64,000 nucleotides of DNA from Gyromitra esculenta (lineage: Eukaryota; Ascomycota; Pezizomycetes; Pezizales; Discinaceae), in NCBI GenBank assembly GCA_038503075.1, contig JBCAML010000002.1, forward strand, positions 2,728,001-2,792,000, in the 5' to 3' direction. The position numbers and the translations under genes are program-made. The stretch's first letter is position 1. Every line of letters begins with the position of its first letter. Below, one piece after another: positions 49,776 to 60,017 of the stretch. The notes beneath the pieces are model-generated. The model had not been told where the DNA came from. It did no database searches and saw only the letters and a program-made list of their open reading frames with translations.

Positions 49776-51259
49776 GGCGGGTGACGGTGTTGTGTGTATG
49801 TATTCTGGGGGGGAATCGCGGGCGCCCATGGAAATGTGGTGGGAGTTGAGTTGAGGCTCAGCGGCAGACAGGGGTGCTCGCTGCCTGGCGGCGCCCTGCG
49901 TCAAACGGAAATGCGCATCTCCAGTTCCGCAGTCAGTCCAGCTAAACAGTCCCTTGCTGTACCAGGCGTCCGTATCCCAAACGTCCTCTGCCAATGCCGA
50001 GACCAACTCCCCGCAGCCAAACGTGCAGCCAAAGCTCGTTGATTTGCTCGCCGTCCATAGAGCAGCTATGGGAGTATTATGCCACCATCTCGCAGAAACC
50101 ACCATCACCTACAGCCCAGATAGAGAATAGAGGACTATGAACCAGAGTTCTGCGTATGCAATCACTCCCCCCCGATCCCTCGTTTTCCTGATCATGATCC
50201 ATCCACGAACAGATTGTGTTCTCAAAAAGAACCGTCAGAGGGTATATACATGTGTCATTCACTGCCCACAAGCTTAAGCATAAGCTCAGTAACCGAATGA
50301 GCTCAGTGCTATATATTCACTATTTCCCCTTCCAACCGGTTTCAAATTATCTTTTCGCTAGATTCATGCATCAACTAGACAACTAGGATTTGATACAAGC
50401 CAGATTTCTCAGAGACAAGGGATATCCATAAATGAGGATCAGATAAAGGATGGGTTTGATCACTGTGTTGGTTTGCTGGGGGTGATGCCGACATGGCATG
50501 GCATGGGGGGTAGATAAGTGGTATATGTGAAGAGATTATGGATAGAAGGCCTTCGGCTTGGAGACAGCTGGAGAATATGGTTACACCTATGTTTGGAGGT
50601 ATTTGAACAATAGACAGATGGCTATTCCAAGGGGGAGATTCTGCGTATCGAAGACTCGAGCTGCCTCTTCTAGTGCTTCATGTGCTATCACTCGGCCATC
50701 ACACATCCCTGTCCAAAAAGAGTCGCCACCGATGCTGGCCCTCCAATCCCTGGCACCAACGTGTTCAATCAAACGATGGTATAATTTAGCGGTGCGATGG
50801 TATATCCAACCTCCTTGACCAGCAAATCAGACTCAGCCCCACAGATAAACTTCCACCCTCCGCTCTCAACTTTCCCTCCTATCTTATCCCTCTTAACCCC
50901 GTCCCGAACTTCTAAACTCAACCACGAAGAAGAAGAGGCTGCAATCGATCTGAAAACACAAACTAGGAAATTTAAACCAAAAGTATAATAAAACAACCTA
51001 GCAAAAGAAATCTTAAGAAAGGCAGCGTCCCTTTAAACCCAATTAAATCAAATACGGCTCAAAGTCAAGCATAAAAATGAAACCAAAAAAATTGATCTCT
51101 AGCTTTCTCAGCCCACAAAAACCCAACCAGCCCCGAAACTAATCCGAATCAACAAAAAAAAAAAGATGCTCGCCAAACTTTTGTTATGTTCTCGGCCCCC
51201 GTTAAAAAAAAAAGTGACAAGTGAATAAGAAAAAAAGCACCCAGGATGTGGCCAATAGA
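49776..51259. other. Spacer between RFT1 start and mitochondrial carrier 3' end
   Basis: Contains the RFT1 promoter on the left and the carrier 3' flank on the right. The middle includes a coding-like segment on the minus strand (50587-50970), listed separately. Confidence 0.5.
50587..50970 (-). pseudogene. Unrecognised coding-like segment, probably a gene fragment
   Basis: Two adjoining minus-strand frames read like genuine protein. One has WLSLEVRDGVKRDKIGGKVE then SGGWKFICGAESDLLVKEVG (about 50930-50800). The next has LYHRLIEHVGARDWRASIGG, then DSFWTGMCDGRVIAHEALEE and AARVFDTQNLPLGIAI (about 50785-50620). They meet near 50790 with a frame change and no GT-AG intron that would join them. 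A CAG acceptor precedes the first frame near 50955. I cannot name a family. It could be part of a gene with introns I did not resolve, or a decayed copy. Confidence 0.35.
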
Positions 51260-52519
51260 TCATAAAGTTCCACCAAACCCAAGAAGCAAGTCCCTCGTAA
51301 TCTCGAAACTTAAAAAGCTGCTTCCAATGCTAGGCGCAACCTTCATTAAGTTTGGCAACAGCCCCTTGTACAAACCCCTAGGCCCCTCGGCTCTAAGGAT
51401 GATGCTAATAGCGTCAAATATGCTCTTGTACTTGTATCCCATCCCCGACATTGTGTTGACCTGGAATCGTCGTCGAAGCACGCTAAACTCTCAATTAGCA
51501 TTTTATCTACAAAGTATTACTAGATAGGGATTACGTACTCGAACGGGTATGTGACGCTCTGCGCGACGGCTCCAGACACTGCGCCGGCGGCCAGTTTCCC
51601 TAGCGCCGATGGATTCGCTTGGCCCTCTGGAGTCATGAACTTCCGCATGGCCTCGTACGTCGCAAAGTTAATTCCGACATATGGCGCAACACCAGCAAGC
51701 GTAGGACCAAGACCTCGGTAGAGCGCAATTATGCCACCCTCCGTGCGGTACATCAGTTTCATCGTCGTAAACATTCCCGGCAGCTTCGTGTGGGGTTTGC
51801 CCAGACTTGAAAAGGAGGCAGATTGGATAGAAAGCCGAGTTCGTACGATGTCAAGAGGGTATGTAGCGACTGGTTACGTAGACTTTAGAAACAGGCAAAG
51901 AAGAGGCTAGAGCGAGTAGGACATACCGACGGAGGTGATACCGGCCATGGCGCCGGCAGTGAGTCGGCGGATGGTCCCAAGGTCATTAGAGCCTTCGGGA
52001 AGTAGTAACTGCAGTGGGTAATGATTAGGAGTAGATTTCAACGCAGGATGAATCCCATCCGATTCCGCAGTTCCTTGGCGAATACCTTTTTATAGATACC
52101 ATAACTTGAAAACTGCACAGCAGAGTAGGGCACAATTCGTATACAGTTTGTCCCGTTGCCTCTGTTTGACGGATGTAGTTAGAACTAAATTTGGCCCCCA
52201 AAGCAATTCTCCAAGCCCATCCTACGCCAGATTTCCTATTCCACCCGAGGCCAATGATCTAGAAAGAGAGAATTTCAACCCACCTCATAAATCCTCGCCA
52301 CCCCTCCTCCCTCCACATCTTCATCAGAGCCGGCCCAACACCTTGGTAAGCTTGGTTCCCCGGCCCTTGTACCTGAAAAAGAATCTTCAATCGTTCCAGT
52401 GGGCTAACAACAGTCCTGCTGACAGCGCCAGCAACCCCTCCAGCAATGAACGACGCCGTAACCGGCTGTCTGAGGTACGACCTGAGCGTTTTGAACGGAT
52501 CCTCTGGCGGGATTGCCAT
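51260..52519 (-). CDS. Mitochondrial carrier, YPR011c-like (APS/PAPS-type)
   Basis: Inner-membrane solute carrier with three repeats. The closest known type is yeast YPR011c, reported to carry adenosine 5'-phosphosulfate and PAPS. Exons (minus strand): 52284-52519, 52086-52161, 51927-52008, 51539-51869 and 51260-51482, giving 315 residues. The three carrier signatures are SRTVVSPLERLKILFQVQ, VATYPLDIVRTRLSIQ and TYPFDVLRRRFQVN. The protein also has RGNGTNCIRIVPYSAVQF, formed across intron 1, and YRGLGPTLAGVAPYVGINFA. There is no cleavable presequence, as is usual. The substrate is inferred from overall resemblance only. Confidence 0.88.
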
Positions 52520-53414
52520 GGCAGGGGACTCTGAGGGAGGCTGCAGAGCAGCAGGAGAGAATTGTCAGAAGTGTTGTCACACGACATCAGGAATTGATTC
52601 GAGCAGAGGTGGGGGAGAGTGGCTACCTCGAGTGCTGGGGTGGGAACGTCCCTGGCTAGGGTGGGGAGCTTTTGGAGCCCGGAGGAGGGGCTTACATCGT
52701 TGGAAGCCGGCATGTTGAGAAAGATTCAGAGGGAGAGAGCTGGGATGGAGGAGATGGTGCTGGTGTTGATGAGCGAGATAGCGAAGAGGATTAATACGAG
52801 ATTGTATTGTATTGTACTGTATGGGGGGGGCAAAGAGGGTGGGGAGGGAATGGCGGAGAAGGAGGAGGGGACCTGAGAGCAGACGGGGAAGAAAGAGAAG
52901 AGCCGCGTTAGTTAGGGTCCATTGGCGTGCAGGGAAGGGAAATGTCGTGCAGCTGGGCTGAGTGCGGCTTCGGCTTCTGCTGGGGCAGCGAAGGGAACCG
53001 CCGGCACCGCACCGCGGGCAGAGCAGAGCAGAGCAGAACAACCGCCCCTGAGCCGCCGGACCGCCCTAGCCCGGAGAACTTTTCTGGAGCTTCGTGTGGC
53101 GGCCGGCGGTGGCTGACAGCGCCCAGTCTCGCCGCCCTCTGCCGGTTACGTAAAGCATCAATCAATTCACGCCCGGGGCCAGGCCAGGCGCGGCTTCGCA
53201 GATGGCTGCTCGCTCTCGTGTCTGGGTGGGTCTCTGCCGTCATCCCGGCCGCCACCTCCACTTCCTGCCCCCATCGCCCGTGCATAAAAGTCGCATCTGT
53301 CTCGGTCAGTCTCCCTCTCCCACTCGTGCTTCGTCATTCCAGACAAACACTCTCAACGCCCTCGAAACATCCACCCCCAGTCACCAGCCAGATATATCAT
53401 CATCATCATCAATC
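52520..53414. promoter_or_regulatory. Divergent promoter region of carrier and ISU1
   Basis: An 895-nt region between two divergent start codons. It is GC-richer than average at 52920-53280 and ends in a TCA-repeat leader (53397-53410) just before the ISU1 ATG. No individual site called. Confidence 0.45.
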
Positions 53415-54159
53415 ATGTTCAGAAAGATCGTCCCCGTCACTCTCTCTGCCCGCATTCTCTCAACTGGAGTATCGCGAACGGCATCTCCACTGATGCACAA
53501 CGCGGCGAGAGTATCCGTCCCAGTGATTTCCAGAAGGAGTTACCACGAGAAAGATATGTACTCCCATTATTTCCACTGCGGTGTCTCCTTCCCTGGGGGA
53601 ATACAAATCAAGACAATGACGCTGACGTTGATATCGACTCTCCACTGCTCGACCACTACAACAATCCCAGAAATGTAGGCTCAATGAACAAGAAAGATCT
53701 CGACGTGGGCACTGGTCTTGTTGGCGCCCCAGCCTGTAAGCCTCCCCAGAAGAAAGAACCCCCCTGCATACGGCAATATAAAAAAAACTCTGCACCCGGT
53801 ATATCCGTCGACACTCCCGCTAACTCCGTCCCCCAGGCGGTGATGTTATGAAGCTCCAAATCCGTGTCGACAAAGACACCAACACAATTTCAGACGTAAA
53901 ATTCAAGACCTTTGGCTGTGGCTCCGCCATCGCCTCCAGTAGCTATCTGACCGAGCTCGTCCGCGGCATGACTCTCGAAGATGCAGGCCGCATCAAGAAC
54001 ACCGAAATTGCGAAAGAACTGTGTCTACCCCCGGTTAAATTGCACTGCTCCATGCTCGCTGAAGACGCCATCAAGTCCGCCATCAAAGACTATCAGAGCA
54101 AATCTAACCGTCCTGCTCCTACGCTTGGTGCGAACTTGATGGGTTCTTTGTCAACTTAG
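53415..54159 (+). CDS. ISU1: Mitochondrial iron-sulfur cluster scaffold ISU1
   Basis: Scaffold on which the Nfs1 desulfurase complex builds [2Fe-2S] clusters in the mitochondrial matrix. Exons 53415-53553, 53646-53735 and 53837-54159 give 183 residues. The first 43 or so residues are Arg/Ser-rich without acidic residues, a matrix presequence. The mature part reads YHEKVLDHYNNPRNVGS, with the cluster cysteines in GAPACGDVMKLQI, KTFGCGSAIASSS and KLHCSMLAEDAIK, and the Hsp70-binding LPPVK motif. Intron 1 is unusual: no GT-AG choice restores the invariant KVLDHY, but removing 53554-53645 (starts ATATGT, ends CCAC) does so exactly. I therefore annotate an AT-AC intron. Intron 2 is a normal GTAAGC...CAG. 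Confidence 0.93.
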
Positions 54160-55134
54160 TCTGTTTTTGCTCGCCCACTCGTTATGTGTTTTTGTTTTTT
54201 TCTCGACTCTTCGACTTTTCTCCTCCCCCCCCGCTTTTGTTTTCATGAACATATTTTTTTTGCTTTTGATACTGGCGTTTTCATTCTTTGGATTCCAAGC
54301 CCACAGCTTTTGCAGATCTTTGACTGCTAGCTTCGGTAATTATTTGCTTTTTTATCAAAGCGGGTGTGTGAATGTTAGTTCCTCGAGGAAAGTTAGGGAT
54401 GGGGGGAAAAGTAGGGTAGGCTACCTGTTTTAGCGAGGGAAAGGACGGAGGAACAAAAAAAAATATCATGCTCAAATCTGAAGTATGAGAAGCTGTGGGC
54501 TTCTGATTTTTATTTTTTTTATTGTTGTTGCGCTGCGGTATCCATTATCGCTGCCTTTTTCTTGTGATTATGAAACTGTAGCTTATTGAATTTTGATGTT
54601 TCTTTGCTGCCAAGTACCGTAGCAAGATCCAACGTCATTGTGGTCCGATAAAACGAAATAAGCTTAAATTCAACCCGCCATGTACAAACCGTATGATTTC
54701 AGCATGAGCTTCTGCGCCTCTGCAAGGCGGTTGGTAGCTGCGTATCTGATGTTGATTCTGATCCGATAACTTTGAGTCGACGTCGTGCAGTTCATCAGAT
54801 TAAATTTTGGTAGCCTGATTCCTACCAGATGTGGAGATCCATGCAATCAATTAACCCACTTCTGTCCATCTTCTGTCAATCATAAAGTCTCAGGAGTAGG
54901 TTATCATAATCGATCGTGGCATTGTGCTGTTCATACTGACAATCTTTATTTATTTTTATCGCAGACTAAATCATGGCATGCTAAACTCCCACCTTTTTCT
55001 TCTGTATCCGACTCCTTATTGCACCACCCATCACCCGAAGAAACAAACAACCACCAACGGTCTTGTACTAGTAATAAACACTACAACAAACAAAACACGA
55101 AATAGACCATACAGGGCTTCAATCCTCTTTCCAT
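54160..55134. other. Convergent spacer between ISU1 and UBP14
   Basis: 3' flanks of two convergent genes, T-rich after ISU1. No gene seen. Confidence 0.5.
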
Positions 55135-57913
55135 CTAACTATTCCTTTTGAAGAAATAGACATACGCAAACTTCTTCATCTCCTCGACATCATCTACCGC
55201 CTTCACCACCTTCTCATCGTTAAATAGAACCCATGCATCTCCTTCATCTTCGACTACCTTCTTGACAAAAGCGACATAGTGTCCTGCATGTATACTGCTT
55301 CCCTTGTGGCATACGATACTATTGAGCTGAAATTCTGCTGGCGTATCGCCTCTCCCAGGTACCTCTTTCTCCTTTGGCTGTTCGCTCGTTCCGGCCATGA
55401 TCTGGTCGTCGTCTTCGCCCATATCGTCTGGGTGGGAAAACACCCATTCAACGGCTCTCTCCATGTCCCCACCAGTCTCCCGGAGTGCTTTCTTCGCTTG
55501 GTTTGCCGTGAACCCCATTGCGCCGAGCATTTCGATCTGCTCAGCACTAGGTTCGGCTCCACCAGTCGTTTGTTGTTCCAATACTAGTGGTTCGTCAATG
55601 TCAGCATCTTCCATATGTTCAAAGAGCCAATTCATAGCTGCCTCAGAGCCCGAATTGCCTGTTTTATAGAGTGCCTTTTCACAGCGTGGACGAGGGAATC
55701 CCATCCCCTCAAGATCGGCCATGGCACCTTCATTAGGGATAAAGGAAGGCGCCGCGGGGGCGGAATCCTCGGCCATGATTTCTTCGTCAGGTGCGGGACC
55801 CTCAGAGATATAAGCATCCATCGAGAATGGTTCGTCTTCGACGACGACCGGGACGTCAACTTTGATTGGGACCCAGTTAATGAGTTCGAAACGCCTGCAA
55901 TTGACTGCAAGCACTTCAGGGAGCGTTTTAAAAAGGACACGTCTATAAGATTGTTAATATCTGACTCTACCACATAAGTTATCCGACGTAGGATATACTT
56001 AGTAGCTGCACCCTTTCCACAATCAGGGCAGGTGAACTCCACAGCCTCCTTCGCAGTAAAGATATCGAGGCACTCTTTTATTGTAATGGGCTCAAAGACA
56101 TCCTTTGCATCTTCCCCATCTTCGGTTGACATCTTCTTGATTCTCCTTGCTGGTACAGGGACCGAAATGTTATCCTGTATATCGGTTCTATACCTAACTT
56201 TTCTACAATTAATGCACTGTAGTCGTTGTTCAAGTGCGAATCTAAAGTCTGAAACAGGATCTCTCATTCCGTCGGAATGTTGAGAACGTGTGATAAGCTT
56301 GAGGAGGTGTAATAGAAGCTCAAAAGCATCCTGCTGACGCATGGTAGAGAACTCTTCGTGACCCTTGCCAATGAGCGCCTTAAGCATAGCAGGTGCAAGC
56401 CCCTTTTGGTGTGGAAGCTCTGTTGAGTGTTCGCTAGCAACGACATCTGAGTCTGGATAAGAATATCTTCCAGAGAGAAGCCCATCTGCAATTTTCCGAA
56501 GTTGCGTCTCCAGGTCTTCGGCCGGATTTACATTGTCGGGTACTCCTTTTGACCTCACTACATCATAGTATCTATATATACGTTAGTACTCCTTCTAGAA
56601 AAGTAGCGAGGACTCTCCCACCTCTCCCGAAACGCCGGCAATGCAAAGAGGCACTGCAAAACACTCGCCAGATAGCACGAATTTCCTAAGTTCTTCAGCC
56701 CCGTAAGGCCCTCACCGAACAAAGGTTTCAGTTCTTTCCCGTCTTGTGAAGTCATAGCAAACTCCCAGCTCATGTTCTGCTCTATCTGCATTTCAGTGAG
56801 TGATTTTTCTGTCTTTTGACGTTCGGAAATGTTGATGTGCCAGTGTTTTAAATGTTGAGCGAGTTCTGGGTCGGTTCTCTCTTCTTTACATGCATAACAG
56901 TAGACATCGGCAGTCCCTTCGGGAGTGATAGAACCCAGTTTGACAGCCACTGGATGCTTAGTGGCCTCCGAGTGCGCAAGGCCGTGAGAGTTGCCGCCCA
57001 CGCCAGCATACTGAGAACGACCACACCCAAGATTTCCACACTGGAGACAAAGCCAAAGATTTTCCTTAAGGTCGCAGGAAGAGCAATTCGTGAGGTCTGT
57101 CATAGCAAAAAATAATAATCAATGAGTCTCAAATCCAAGAAAATTTAGAGACTGGTAACGCTTCAACGTACTCTGGTCTTCCAAGGCCTTTGCAGGGTCC
57201 TGCTCCAGGCAGAGCGTGTGTTCGCAAGGCGTGATTTCCTGTTCCCAGGCTTGAACCTCCGTTTGTTTGGCAAAAGTCATCGCAGACATAACCCCATCAA
57301 TAACTTTAGGCAGCTATGAGGTCACAAATAGGTTAATAAGGCCACTAGCGTAGGAATGAATCGTAAACATACGTTCCCTATGGTTCTCTCGACCTCCTTT
57401 CCGCCGCACGCGTAGCAAATGGCATTAGTATGTGTATCGTACTTGTCGCTCTCCATCTCAGCCTCGATAGCGAGCTTTGAAACTTTCTTCGGCGGTTCAT
57501 CGCGCTGTAAATAAAGGTCAACTCTTGATCCTTTCTTAATTATAACCTTAGAATCACCTCAACTTTGGGCTTCTTAGTCCTCCGAATGTTTAGGACCAAT
57601 GGATGTTGTGTGAGCTTATGGTGAAGCAAAGCATGGTTCCTCTCGCCTGTGCATCCACCGTTGAAACAAGAAAGGCAAACATTCAAACCGTCAGGGTTAT
57701 CCTATGATATATTCAATTAGATGGGTCTCAGCATTAGATTGAGGACGATTAAGTCTTACAATTCCATCAAAACACTGAGTGCAGTCTTCACGATGGACGC
57801 TTTGTGTAGCCCTGGGCACTCCAAGGCCTAGATTTTTCGTAAACATCTAGTAACCTTTCAGAGCTGGACCTGAAGGATAGCTTACGAGCTTCAGAGACGT
57901 GAGTACAGCTCAT
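55135..57913 (-). CDS. UBP14: Ubiquitin carboxyl-terminal hydrolase UBP14 (USP5/isopeptidase T type)
   Basis: Cysteine protease that disassembles free polyubiquitin chains, keeping the ubiquitin pool and proteasome flow. Eight exons (minus strand): 57886-57913, 57760-57827, 57558-57701, 57373-57504, 57172-57313, 56622-57096, 55999-56571 and 55135-55942, giving 789 residues (yeast 781). Two Cys/His zinc-finger UBP modules come first (CTQCFDG, CLSCFNGGC; CSSCDLKENLWLCLQCGNLG). The catalytic Cys is in LKNLGNSCYLASVLQCLFA. Two UBA domains sit inside the catalytic fold (LEGMGFPRPRCEKAL and LGAMGFTANQAKKAL). The catalytic His is in SSIHAGHYVAFVKK. The protein ends FAYVYFFKRNS. Every junction keeps frame, so the whole model is well supported. 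Confidence 0.95.
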
Positions 57914-58317
57914 TGTAAATAATTAAGTAGCCCTCGGGAACTTTTGGAGATGAATTGGTGACACAATGTAGGATAGATGGGTGAGTTCAAACAATTGTTG
58001 CAAAGCTGATAGCTGTGAGGGGTTGTATTAAATACGAAGGCAAAGTTGGACTCTTAAAGAGCGGCTCAACAATAACGTGGGGCTGCCGCCAAGCCACTTC
58101 TGTGTAGCGGGGCAACTCAAACGCTTAACTTTGTTTGACGGCGTTTTTTTGATTCTTAGATCACTTCTTTAATGTAAACTCGGACATCTACTCAGCAATA
58201 TTTTAAGATTTTTTTTTATTCAAGTTAATCTTCCTGAGACCTGCCTCCCTCTCACTAGAAGACACACGCCGACTAATAGTTAAAGGGTATCTCAATAGAG
58301 AATCGACTATCTACGCC
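57914..58317. other. UBP14 promoter and dienelactone hydrolase 3' flank
   Basis: A 404-nt spacer with T-tracts near 58145 and 58206. No gene. Confidence 0.5.
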
Positions 58318-59774
58318 TTAATGCCTATTCATGAAATCCAGGAACTGCTGAAACACCTGCTTCTGTGCAAACTTTATATGCTGCTCCGAATAACTCCCGT
58401 ATACCCCAAACCCTAAAAAATATTAGTATCAATATAGCAGGGAATAATAAAGGGAGTAATTACCATGTGGAACACCATCATAAACACGCAATTCATGCTC
58501 AATGTTATTGTCTTCAAGATGTTTCAGACCCTCATCGCGGGTATCATCTGGGAAGAAAATGTCGTTTTCTGTGGAGGTTTTTGGTGAGCTGTCATTGAAA
58601 TCTAAATCAATTTGAAAAGGGTATAACTACCAACGCATGCAAATGAAATTGGTTTCTTTACGGCCATGATATCTTCTTTAGTTACCATGGTCCCTACAGC
58701 CGAGATTAATTAGCAATGTTTCGCTTCAGAAAGGGAATGGTGAGGACAAACCATGTGCAACACACGCTGCAATAATCTGATCCGTCGCAGCCAACCTCAA
58801 AGCGTACTTGCCGCCAAAACAATACCCCACGACATATGTTCCGAGAGAAACTGTATATTTCTTATCCCCATACTCCTCCTTGATAACTGCCAAAGCTTTC
58901 TCAATGATTGGCATGGTCTTTTCGGGGGTATGACGGGCAAGCCACATATCTGATTTTTATTAACAAAAATCATGTTGGCGAACAAGAAAATTTAATACCA
59001 ATCATGAAACCTTTAATGCCTTCAGCAGCTTTGAATTTAATTTGCTCGAGAAGGTCCTGAGACTCGACATGGGAGGTTACGGAGGTGGCATTCGGTGCAG
59101 AATCACCTAGGGTTTCAAAATTATTTTTGTTTTCTAGGCATATGGTATATTCAAAAGCTATTACCTTCAAATCTATTTGTAGAGTTTTAGTAGCCAGCTC
59201 TAATAGTTTCTGTGGGTATTAGAGAAGGGACTAACAAGTCGGGCATGGCCACAAAATACCCCTCCCTTGCAAAGTGGTCTGCCTGGAGTTGATTGGCAAC
59301 AGAATTTATTCCTACGCCATTTGTAAGAAGGAGGAGGAGGCTTGTCCCCTGATTTTCAACATCGGAAGGTTTTGAGAGATAGATCTGAAGGGTTTAAAGC
59401 TTTAGCATAAGTCTATGAGTTGATGTGGCCGGAAGCTTACATCAATATTGGCAAGCTTAACGATTTCCTTCAGCAATATAAAAGTCAATACATAGCTACA
59501 GAGACTTGAAATAAATCTATACACAAAGTGATACCTACACCAGAGGATTGAATGGATGGATCTGTTGATATTTCCCAAGAAGTTAGTAACTAGTCCCACA
59601 TACGTCATTAAGACGCCTCGAGAAACATAACGAACCAAGTGGAGGATCATTGGCACAGTGGTCTCCCATCCGAGGAGTAGATGAGAGCCCGGGTTCACTG
59701 TATGGGGGTGGAAGCTCCCTGGGGTGATCTTGAGGAAGCTCGCGAGTTTCTCTAGTAGGACTTTCCGACATCAT
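58318..59774 (-). CDS. Dienelactone hydrolase family protein
   Basis: Alpha/beta hydrolase of the dienelactone hydrolase family; the physiological substrate is unknown in fungi. Ten exons (minus strand): 59636-59774, 59539-59561, 59441-59467, 59236-59384, 59165-59172, 58999-59106, 58752-58949, 58631-58693, 58464-58568 and 58318-58412, giving 304 residues. The triad is Cys in VVGYCFGGKYALR, Asp in SFACVENDIFFPDD and His in YDGVPHGFGVYGS. Other blocks are GVGINSVANQLQADHFAREG and YFVAMPDLFEGDSAPN. The last block is completed only by an 8-nt exon (59165-59172). Exons 2 and 3 are 23 and 27 nt and restore SSGEIVKLANIDIYLSKP. The Pro-rich N-terminus (RELPPPYSEPG) is variable in the family. A gene finder would probably miss the small exons. 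Confidence 0.88.
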
Positions 59775-60017
59775 ATTATTGATTCTTTGGTATTTTGTCT
59801 CTCCACGGGTTAAAATCCAGAAAGCTTAGGTGGGGCGCCACATGCTTACTCAGCAGCGCGCTGAGCCTGATTCTGAATTGTGATTGAAACGCGTTCTCAC
59901 CACATCACTCTACGCGTCCCCCCCTCTTCCAGCCTTCTCATACTCATCTCCTCATTCATCCATTCTTTATATAATCCGAGAGAACTATACCAGTCTCTAG
60001 GTCTCAATAACGATATA
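59775..60017. promoter_or_regulatory. Compact bidirectional promoter (hydrolase and RFA1)
   Basis: Only 243 nt separate the divergent start codons. It contains ACGCGT-like hexamers near 59888 (AACGCGTTCT) and 59910 (TACGCGTCC). ACGCGT is the MCB core that drives replication genes such as RFA1 in yeasts; AACGCG and TACGCGT are near or partial matches. The regulatory reading is inference. Confidence 0.45.

Noticed and set aside
49776..50108. Upstream in-frame ATG that would extend RFT1 by 111 residues
   Set aside because: RFT1 similarity starts just after MATKQN; the extension has no family character and would bury the N-terminal membrane segment.
53554..53645. U12-type (minor spliceosome) intron in ISU1
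   Set aside because: The donor ATATGT and CTGAC branch do not match U12 consensus, so a U2-type AT-AC intron is the better reading.
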